From CAVORB01 sp963736235 (GTDB taxonomy: Bacteria > Pseudomonadota > Gammaproteobacteria > Chromatiales > Chromatiaceae): a stretch of 64,000 bases of DNA. The notes beneath the pieces are model-generated. The model was not told the DNA's origin. It made no database searches and saw nothing but the letters and a program-made list of their open reading frames with translations. Within the stretch, counting starts at the first letter, position 1. Every line of letters starts with the position of its first letter. Location of the stretch: the NCBI GenBank assembly GCA_963736235.1, contig CAVTOR010000006.1, forward strand, positions 1 to 64,000, given 5' to 3'. The position numbers and the translations under genes were made by a program. Shown in pieces: positions 40,507 to 49,300 of this stretch.

Positions 40507-43407
40507 CTCCGACTTCCTCCTCGGCCAGGCCACCGAGAGGTGACCGGCCGCTAACTGCTTTCCAGAGCCCAGCCCCCTCCCGCGGGAGGGGGGCCGGTGT
40601 TAGCATGCGCTGATCGGTTAGGGAACCGCAGCCCGTCACGACGATGTTGCTGAACACGCTCTCGCCCGTGGGGTTGGCCACGTCGTGGTCCATGGCGAAG
40701 ATCAGCCTGGTGAACGTCTGTCCGAAGAAGCTAACAAGGTGCCCGCAGGAATCGGAAGTCCATCACCACTCCGCCGGCGTAGTTGTGGGTGCTCTGGATG
40801 CCCCAAGTCTGGGTCCCGTAGAGCTGGAACGTCCGGTTCGCGCTGATGCCGTCATCCTTGTCGAACCCGATGCCGTGGATCTCTCCCTGAGTGCCGCTGG
40901 AGAAGTCGAAGCTCAGCGTCGTCGCCGCCCCGACGGTGCAGTTGAATTGCACCTGCTTCCATGCGTTGCCCACCATACTCAGGGTTCTCCCTCCGCGGTA
41001 TCTGGAGCGTCGTCGTCGACACCGGTCCTGGTCGAAGCCATAGGGCAGCACGTCCAGTGCGAGCGGGGTTGTGTCGACCATAACGTTCAGCTGCGTCACC
41101 GGGGGCGGGGGCGGGGCGGCGTCTGAGATGCTGATGTTGCTGAACACGCTCTCGCCTGTCGCGCTGGCCACATCATGGTCCATGGCGAAGACCATTCGGC
41201 TGAAGGATCCCGTGTAGAAGGTCCCACCGGGATCTCGTAGGTCACGGCCATGCCGCCGCCTGCGTAGTTGTGGGTAGCTCTGGATGCCCCAGGTCTGCGT
41301 CCCGTAGAGCTGGAACGTCCGGTTCGCGCTGATGGCTATCGTCCGTGTCGAACCCAATGGCATGAATCTCTCCCTGCACCGAACTGCTGAAGGTCACAGT
41401 GAGCACCGTGTCCGGGGTGACCGTGTAAGGCGCATTCAACACCACCTGCTTCCAAGCGTTGCCCACCATGCGCAGCGTCGCCCCGCCATCGAGGACATCC
41501 GTCGTCCCGACCACGTCTTGCGATCCGTCGTAGGTGAGCACATCGTGCGTCTCCACCACGCCATCCACCTTGACTGTCAGTGGCTGGCAGCAGCAGCCCT
41601 GGCACGCATCACCGATTCCATTGCTGTCGATATCTGCCTGGTCAGCGTTCGCGATCGTCGGGCAGTTATCGCAGGCGTCACCAACACCATCGATGTCCGC
41701 GTCGCCCTGATTGGCATTCGAACCAACGGGCAGTTGTCCACGTTGTCGGCTGACGCCATCAGATCCGTGTCTATCTGGCTCAGCGAGCAGCCGTCGGCGA
41801 TTACCGCCTCACCGGCCGGTGTGTTCGGGCCTGGTCCGAGTCGTCGGTTACGCCATCAGCGTCCATGTCAGTTGTCGCAGACGATCGCCATTGCCGTCCA
41901 CCGTCTCGACATCGGCCTGGTCGGTGTTCGGCGTCGGTCGGACAGTTGTCGGTTATCGGCAACAGCGTCGCCGTCGTGTCGACTGCTGTCGCAGACATCG
42001 CCGATGCCGTCACCGTCCGATCGCCTGGCGGGATTCGGGGTCGTTCGGGCAGTTGTCCGCCGTGTCGGTCACGCCGTCAGCGTCACGTCTGTCGTCGCAG
42101 GCATCACCGACAGCCATCGCCGTCCGATCGGCCTGATCCGTGTTCGGCGTCGCCGGGCAGTTGTCACGTCGTCGAAAACGCCATCACCGTCGCGTGTCGT
42201 CGCAGACATCACCGATCGCCGTCAACGTCCGGATCTGCCTGGTCGGGGTTGCTACCGCCGGGCAGTTGTCCACGCTGTCGGCGACACCGTCGAGGTCCTG
42301 ATCCGCCCTCGACCGCGAGGAAGCGCAGCATGCCGCCCACGTTGTCGCCGACCGCCTCATCGGCGGGGTCGGAGGGATTGGTCATGTAGCCATCGCCATC
42401 GTAGACCGCGTAGCGCCCTGCAGCGGTCGCGACCGATGATGGCGTCCTTGGTCTTGGCCGGTGGCAGCATGGCCGAGTACTGCACCCGCGGCGCCGTGGC
42501 GAAGACGTGTCGCCTTCCTGGTAGTTGTACTGCTGGCCGTCCTCGGCGTGGATGGTCATGTTCAGGCCCTGCAGCACCGACCACGTGGGTGTCGGTGGCG
42601 GTGCTGGCGAGGCGCAGCAGGACGTCCGTGCCCTCCACCAGGACCCATTGGCGCCGCTGGTGATGTCCGGCGTGGGGGTTGCCCCGCCCACATAGGGCTC
42701 GCCGTTGACCAGGAACCAGGTCGGGTGGCGGTCGATGGCGGTCGTCAGTGTGCCGGCCGCGACGGCCGCGTTGAAGGCCGGGTCGATGTCGCTGTAGAAC
42801 AGCGTCACCGCATTGTCGTAGGGCACGCCGCTCGATAGAACCTCACCGGCCGCCGAAGTCGTTGGTCACCATGCCGCTCAGGCCCATGTAGACCTGCTTT
42901 TGCGGATGGGTGCCGCTGTGGTAGAGCAGCGTGCCGCGGCCGTCGAGGTGCCCCAGGTGTAGGCTCCAGTACGCGCCGTTTGCGGCGACCTCGGTGCCGA
43001 AGGAGCGGACGCGCTGCGTCGCAGACGTTCTCGCATTCGCGGATCGGTGCCATCTACCTCGACCCAGGTCGGGGTGCTACCACGGGCAGCGCCTGGCCCG
43101 GGATGATGATGGACGTCGGCTCCGGCAGCTCGTTTAGCAGGTGAATGGTCAGCGACCCGTCCGTCACCTCGAGGGTGGACCGGGGAGCTGCACGGCGCCG
43201 CCGCAGCCGTCGCCGAGGTTGGCGTTATCGTCCAGCGCATAGCCCCAGATCGGAACCGCACCGGCACTCGTGGTGTCGCTGATCGTGCCGTCCGGCAGGC
43301 TGAGATAGGCCTGCCTTGGCGCACAGGTAGAAACTCTCCGCGGCGGCTGGCCCGGCCAGCAGCGACAGCGCGACGACGCCCGCCGCCGGCTTGAGATAGG
43401 ATTTCAT
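40490..43407 (-). CDS. Third multicopper-oxidase-like protein with TSP3 repeats and two C-terminal domains (many frame breaks)
   Basis: About 970 residues in order: signal peptide (MKSYLKPAAGVVALSLLAGP), then cupredoxin-like domains readable as ISDTTSAGAVPIWGYALDDN, LEVTDGSLTIHLLNELPEPT, LLYHSGTHPQKQVYMGLSGM, HPTWFLVNGEPYVGG and LQGLNMTIHAEDGQQYNYQE. About six TSP3 units and two copies of the same C-terminal domain as the protease follow. The YHSGTHPQKQVYMGL loop lacks the Cys and His of a type 1/3 copper site, so it may be structural. Frames change every 100-200 bases but the protein reads through. The readable frame runs to 40490. By analogy with the protease the true end is probably near 40617. 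It starts 32 bases after the second MCO gene. Confidence 0.78.
40573..40592 (-). terminator. Perfect GC palindrome at the end of the third MCO gene
   Basis: CCCCCTCCC-GC-GGGAGGGGG is a perfect nine-base stem close to the expected end of the third MCO and about 70 bases before the start of the small exported gene. It resembles the hairpin after the protease gene. It may attenuate transcription between the two genes. No T run is present. Confidence 0.45.
40620..41060 (-). repeat. C-terminal domain copy 3 (in the third MCO)
   Basis: This is the last domain of the third MCO: MVGNAWKQVQFNCTVGAATT, LSFDFSSGTQGEIHGIGFDK, RTFQLYGTQTWGIQ and FAMDHDVANPTGESVFSNIV. It is closest to copy 1 of the protease, including the VQFNC and LSFDFSSGTQ variants, so the pair 3/4 mirrors the pair 1/2. 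Confidence 0.75.
41120..41575 (-). repeat. C-terminal domain copy 4 (in the third MCO)
   Basis: It reads ETHDVLTYDGSQDVVGTTDV, MVGNAWKQVVLNAPYTVTPD, FSSSVQGEIHAIGFDTDD and MVFAMDHDVASATGESVFSN. It is closest to copy 2 of the protease. A Pro-rich linker (DAAPPPPPVTQ) joins it to copy 3. Confidence 0.75.
41590..42310 (-). repeat. Thrombospondin type 3 repeats in the third MCO (about 6 units)
   Basis: Complements of the DNCP codons occur near 41659, 41730, 41937, 42050, 42158 and 42262, with DxDxDG loops between them. The array is shorter and more broken by frame changes than the one in the protease, but has the same unit. Confidence 0.8.
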
Positions 43408-43439
43408 GTCTTTGAGACCTTTTCATTGCTTGCTCCCCC

Positions 43440-44849
43440 TCAGTGGATGTCGACGCTTGTGGGCAGCACGACCATCGCGCTCAGGCTGCCGCCGGGGAAG
43501 ATGTCGAAGGTGGTGAGCTCCTTCTCGGCGTGGGAGTGCCACACGAAGAAGTAGCCGCCGTTCGGGTTGAGGCCGCCTTCGCCGGGGGGCAGATCGCCGA
43601 CGTCGCCCATGTAGGGGCTGCCGCTCCAGAAGCCGCCCAGGGTCAGCTCGGCGACGCCGGGCAGGTTGACCGGAATGGCCTTGCCGTGGTCCGGGCAGTA
43701 CTCGCGGGTGACCGGGTCGAAGTCCGGCATCCGTGCCGTCGGAGACCGTGTTACCAGTTACAGGCATGCGCAAGCGGTCGTGCCGTAGATGTCCCAGCCC
43801 AGGTCTTTGCCGGACCAGGTCCAGATGGCGTCGACGGACTGCTTGGGCGCGGAGTTGATGGTGTTGTCGGAGCGGCCGAGGTCGGCGACATCGCCGCTCG
43901 GAAGACAGCATGTTGCCGTCGCGGCCGACGAAGCGCAGGTTCTCGCCGTGGTAGTGGAAGGGATGGCTGTCGCTGGCCGGCGTTGACGTTGCGCACCAGC
44001 ACCTTGTCGCGCGGATGCGAGAAGGCCAGCGACTGGTAGGGCTGGTGCGGGAACAGCGGGTTGTAGTCGCCCTGCACCAGGTCCGGGTAGACGCGGCCGT
44101 TGACGAAGTAGACGGTGGCGAAGCGGTCGTTATTGGTGAAGTGACCGTAGTGCCCGCGCTCCATCTGGAAGTGGACATCCGGGATCCGCCTCGGTCAGCA
44201 GGTAGAGATACTCCTGGTCGTAGTCGGTGCCGGTGCCGGCGCCGTAGGCGGTGCGGCTGCCGTCGGCCGGACGCACGATCAGCGCGCCGAGCAGGCCCAT
44301 CTCCGACATGCAGGCCGGGGTTGGGGCCGTCCAGGCTGTGGTAGACGTAGGTGCCGGGCTTGCCGGCGGTGAAGCTGTAGCTCACCGTCTCGCCGAAGTT
44401 GGCGGCCGTTGGTCACCAGGCCCGTCGTCCCGCCAGCGTGCGCTGTGACATCGTGCCCCGTCACGACCAGGGAGACCGGGTTGTCCGCCGGCCACCACGG
44501 TCGGATACCGGGATCGGGCACACCGTAGTTGGTGAGCGTTGATGGTGACCTGCTCGCCCTCGGTGACGATCAGGGTCGGCGCCGGATACTGGGGCAGGAG
44601 TAAGCCGTTGCCCTCCGGATGGGTGGCGCCGCCGCCCGCGTCGAGGTCGCCGAAGCCCCACATGTAGAGGCTGGAGCCCTCGGGCAGGCTGATGTTGAAG
44701 GGCGAGGCGTAGAGGTTGAAGTTCGTGCCCTCGATGCCGCGGATGTCGTGACCGCGGCCTGGGCCTGCGCCGGGGCCCAGGGCAGCAGCCCCAGCCCCAG
44801 CAAGAGCGGTGCCCAGCAGCCGCCCGCAGCTCTTGGTTCGATTTCTCAT
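43440..44849 (-). CDS. Second multicopper oxidase protein, carrying HPFHYHG (frame breaks)
   Basis: About 469 residues. A signal peptide (MRNRTKSCGRLLGT, then LLGLGLLPWAPAQAQA after a frame change) is followed by EGTNFNLYASPFNISLPEGS, LYMWGFGDLDAG, PAPTLIVTEGEQVTI and HDVTAHAGGT (first cupredoxin domain), then GTYVYHSLDGPNP, then DSHPFHYHGENLRFVGRDGN at 43945-43965, the canonical HPxHxHG copper motif. The final loop is FFVWHSHAEKELTTFDIFPG (43530-43538 encode HSH), where the type 1 cysteine of HCHxxxH is serine. So it has trinuclear-type ligands but no evident type 1 copper. It follows the first MCO gene by 27 bases. Confidence 0.82.
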
Positions 44850-44876
44850 TGCTCTTCTTCTCCTGGTGGCGCCGGG

Positions 44877-46230
44877 CTAGTTGACGACGATCTCGGTGAT
44901 CAGGCCGCCGTCGAGCTGGGTCTGCGTTGCTCATCTGGTAGAACTCGGCGGCGGTCAGGAAATAGGTCCCCGGCGCGACGCCCGCGGTGTCGATGATGAC
45001 GTCGTGGGTCTCGCCGCCGCCGAAGTTGACCGAGGCGGTGTCGACATAGAGGTTCTTGACCCCGTCGACGCTGCGCATCAGCTTGGCGCCGGTGCCGACG
45101 ATCTTCATCTTCAGGCCCGGCGCCGTGACGGTGAAGAAGCGGTCGATGCTGACGTTGGACAGCCGCAGCAGCAGCCTTGTCACCCGCAGTCTACCGTGAT
45201 CGCGGAGCCCATGTCCTGGGCGACCTCGCCGTTGTTGAGCGGCTCGGTGGACCCGGCGTCCCGTTGTAGGAGCCGTCGGTGTCGCGCGGCGGGTGCATCA
45301 CCACACTGGTCCGGCGGGGTGTCGACGTCGTCCAGCACCGTGTCCGGATAGCCGCGACCGTTGATCTGCGGGTAGTTGGTCTCCAGGTGCGGCGAAGGGC
45401 AGCGGCTGCACCAGGATGGACGCATCGTGGAAGTCGCGAGTCGAAGCCCGAGACCTGAATCGGCGCCTCCACGTCATAGGCGGTGGTGCCATCGTCGTCG
45501 TTGTAGGCGTAGCCCGTGGGGCCGCTGCCGCCGAACCGCTCCGCCTGAGTTGCCAGCGCGGGCAAGCTCGACCGTGCCGTCGATCACCCGTGCGCGTCCT
45601 GCACCGGGTGCACGAAGAGGTTGGCCAGCATGCCCATCTCCATGTGCTCGGTTGCCTCCACGTGGCAGTGGTAGATGAAGGTGCCGGGCTCGACCATGTT
45701 GTAGTAGTAGGTCAGGGTCGAGCCATGTTGATGGAGATGGACACCTCGGGCACGCCGTCGAACACCGTGGCGGCATTGGGGAAGCCGTGGTAGTGGACCG
45801 TGTGCGGGTCGAACAGGTCGGCGCGCATCACGGTGCCGACATTGCGTGAGCGAGAGGATAGAGCTCGTCGCCCTCGTCCAGCTCGATGGTGGGCCCCGGC
45901 CAGCGCGCGGCGAGGATGCCCTCGGAGATCACGTCCTCGGGCAGCGATGCCCGTCTTGTCAGCGAAGCCGAAGGTGTAGGACGGGTGGCCGTCGGACATC
46001 TCGGCGAAGCCGTCGCCGGCGGTCAGGTGCATGCACTTGACCGTGCCGCCGTTGGGGCCGGTCGGAGCCGCCCCCCCGCTCTCGACGGAATCCGGTATGG
46101 CGTTGCCGTTGGTATCATCGCCGGGATTTCCGCACTGTACATTGACCGCGGCGTGCGCGGCCCCCAACCCTCCGAGCAGCGCCAGCGAGACGGCGGCCTG
46201 GAGAGCACGTTTTCTGAAGGAACCATTCAT
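44877..46230 (-). CDS. First multicopper oxidase protein, carrying the type 1 copper site (frame breaks)
   Basis: About 450 residues. The signal peptide MNGSFRKRALQAAVSLALLG leads to a segment with CMHLTAGDGFAEMSDGHPSY and GPTIELDEGDELY. HTVHYHG (45784-45804) and YHCHVEATEHMEMGMLANLF (HCH at 45662-45670) follow, supplying type 2/3 histidines, the type 1 cysteine, a histidine and methionines. A second cupredoxin domain includes RFFTVTAPGLKMKIVG and GGGETHDVIIDTAGVAPGTY, and the protein ends LITEIVVN. The layout resembles the N-terminal half of large bacterial extracellular MCOs linked to Mn(II)/Fe(II) oxidation. That comparison is from memory. AGAGGA precedes the ATG. At least two frame breaks that I resolved are single-base insertions. 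Confidence 0.83.
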
Positions 46231-46324
46231 CGCTCGTTATCCTCTCTTGTGTGCCTGATCCGGTGCGAGCCCACCGGGCCCGCGGAACGTTCCGCGGGCC
46301 GGCGGCTCACCCGGTCCGTCTCGG

Positions 46325-49300
46325 TTACTGCACGTACTCGTCTGCGCCGATGTCGTTGTCGCCGCCGTTGCGACGCAGCGTCACCGTCGAAGTCCTCTCC
46401 CAGCGGGCCGTTGAGGTTGACGTTCTGACCCACGTCCCGGGCGGGCGAGTTCTCCGCGATGTGGTAGTCGTAGAACACCCGTGGTTCGGGTTGCTTCCCA
46501 GCTCGACGATGGTCAGGGGCCGAAGGCCACCTGGATGAAGTTGCCGCCCTCGTCCAGCGCGGCCGCCGTCTGCAGCGTGGTGAACTCCGGAATGTCGACA
46601 CCGTCGTTGCCCACGTTGAAGACCGGGTTGAGGAACAGCGGATCGAGGGTATCGATATTGCTCCGCCGAACCGCTGTAGGTTGCCGCGTCCGGCGGTCCG
46701 GAGGTGAGCAGGTTGAAGCGGAGGAACATCTCGTCGCCCGTATCCACGATGCCGTCGAGCACTGCCAGTCGTCGCGTGTAGTCGACGAAGTTGACCAGGT
46801 CGCAGGTGCTGTTCGGGGACGTGGTGCAGTTGGCCGGGAACAGCCCGAACTCGGTGAGGGCGTCCCGGGTCGGTCCGTAGTTCCACCAGTAGAACGACCG
46901 GTTGCCGAACAGGATGTTGTTGTTGAGGTTGGCGTCGGAGAAGGTCAGGTACTCCATCCAGCGGTTGCCGTTGAGCGGCAGGTCGCCGCGGCGAGACCCC
47001 AGCAGCAGGTGCGCCATATCCACCCCGTGCACCCGCGACACCACACCCGCCGGAAGCGGATTGGACTGGTTCGGATTGCCCGGCGTGAAGGCCAGCGCCG
47101 CGGTCGCCGTGGACTCGTTGTTGGCGATGGTGTTGTTCTGCACGTGCACCTCCAGGGAGTCCTGGAGCGTGATCGCGCCCGCTCGCCCGGCGACGTTGTT
47201 GGTGATCATGTTGTTGTACAGGGCCACGTCCCACCACCGGTTGGCGGCGTCCAGGTTCTCCGCGACGTCGATGCCGTTGGCGTTGACGACCGCGATGCCG
47301 CCGCCGTCGCCGGCACCGGCCAGGTTGCCGTGGATGCGGTTGGCGTCGACGACCACGTTACCCGTGCCCTCGGAGAGCAGCAGCGGCGTGCCTCGACGTC
47401 GGTCGCGGCCAGCGCCGGCTCACCGCCGACGTAGATGCCGCCGCCCTGGACCGAGTTGGCCTGGCTGAAGGACTCGTTGAACAGCACGTCGTTGCGCTCG
47501 ATGCGGCCGCCGTTGGAAAGGCCCATGTGGCCGATGCCGCCGCCGTTGCCCTGGCTGAAGTTGCCGCACACCCAGTTGTCCTGGACGCGGTACTGGTCGG
47601 CGCCGGTGTGCAGCGAGATGCCGCCGCCGGCCCCGCCCATGCCGCCGTTCTTGACGATCTGGTTGTGGTGGATGCGGATGCGGTCGTTCACCGCGTCGGT
47701 GTAGGTCGCCTCGTCCGCGGTCAGGCCCGGGTGGCCGACACGGATGCCGCCGCCGTAGAAGCCGGCGTTGGCCTGCATCCGGTTGTTGCCGATGTTCATC
47801 CAGCCGGCGTAACCGTTGACCACGATGCCGCCGCCCTGGCTGGCGCCGATGATGTTGAAGCCGTCGATACGGGCTCCGCGGTTGGCCAGCACGTTGAAGC
47901 GGTTGGGCGCCGACGTGTCGCTGCCGGCGACGAAGATGCCCGCCCCTTCCTCGGTCGGGAAGGCCGGGGCACCGAGCGCCGGGAAGCCGCCGACGTTGTT
48001 GCCCTGGCCCGGCAGCAGGCTGATCTCGCCGTTGGCGACGCTTCCGTCGAGCAGCTCGTCGATCTTGGCGCGCCACAGCTCGACCGACTCGGTCTGGCGA
48101 CTGGCGGGCGTTGAGGATCACCGAGCCGGCGCCCCAGCCCTGGAGCTTGACGGGCTTCCACATGACCAGCAGCTCGTTGTACTCGCCGGGCGCCACCAGG
48201 ATCAGGTCGCCGGGGTTCGCGCCGTCGATGGCGGCCTGGATGGTCGGGAAGTTGTCCGGCACGCGTCCACACGTCGTAGAGCTCGGCCGTTCGGGCGAAT
48301 CGCCCACCGACGCCGTAGGCCGCCCGAAGTCTCGGCGCCGACGGTGAGGGTGACGCCGATCTCGGACTCGAGCGGACGCGATGCCTGCCGCCGGCGTCGC
48401 GGGTCACCACCACCTGGTACTCGCCCGGCGGCGTCCCTGCGGGCACCGTGGCGACGATCACGGTTGCCGGTTCCAGCTGTCGATGGCAAGCGGCGTGCGA
48501 TTGCCGTCCGCGTCCTCCAGCTCAGACCAGCTAGCACCGTTGCTGGCGTCTGCCGAAGCCGTAGTTGCGGGTGATGAACTGGTCGGCCGGAGTCGGTGCC
48601 GTCCCACTCGGGGTTCGGCACCTGCTGGCTAGCCCATGGAGCGGATGCGGATCTGGTCTCCGGGGTCCTGAATTGCCCGACCACGAAGGGCCCGATCGCC
48701 GTGCGCGTGCTCGCGTTGCGCACGTCGCGCACCATCGGCGTGCGGTGCGGCACCTCGCAGTCCACCGGGAAGGTGGACGGGCGTGGTGAAGGCCGCGATC
48801 GCCACCACCGGGGTGTCGAGGTAGGTGGTCGAGCCCGGCATGTACTGGAAGGTGTAGCAGAACTGGCTGAAGGCCGGGTTGAAGTACGGGTCCACGATCA
48901 TCTGCGCCCGGGTTCAGCGGGTCGCGGGATCGGGCCGGCGTCGTTCATGCAGGCGACCAGCATGTTGGGCGACATGCCGGAGGGCATGTTGAGGTTGGCC
49001 GTCCAGGTGGAGGGCACCATGGCGTTGTAGCGGCCGTTCTGGTCGGCGTAGACGCGGTTGACCTCTTTGCCGTTCCAGTCATAGAAGCCGACCGGCACCA
49101 GCGGCGGCGCGTACTTCTCGCCGAAGGCCGGGGAGTTCGGATTGAACTCGTTGGCCAGGTCGTTGAGGATCACGCCGGTGACGTTGGCGGCGAAGGGCAC
49201 GTCGCTGACCAGGAGGAAGTCGGCGGCGGCGTTCTGGCCGCCGGACAGCCCACCATCTTCTGGTCGCAGAGCGGGCGCGAGCTCGTCGGCGAAGGGCGCC

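Noticed and set aside
48200..48700. Possible gene boundary inside the giant protein (a stop in one frame near 48630)
   Set aside because: The protein sense continues in the neighbouring frame across it, without a start, signal peptide or ribosome-binding site, so one gene is more likely.
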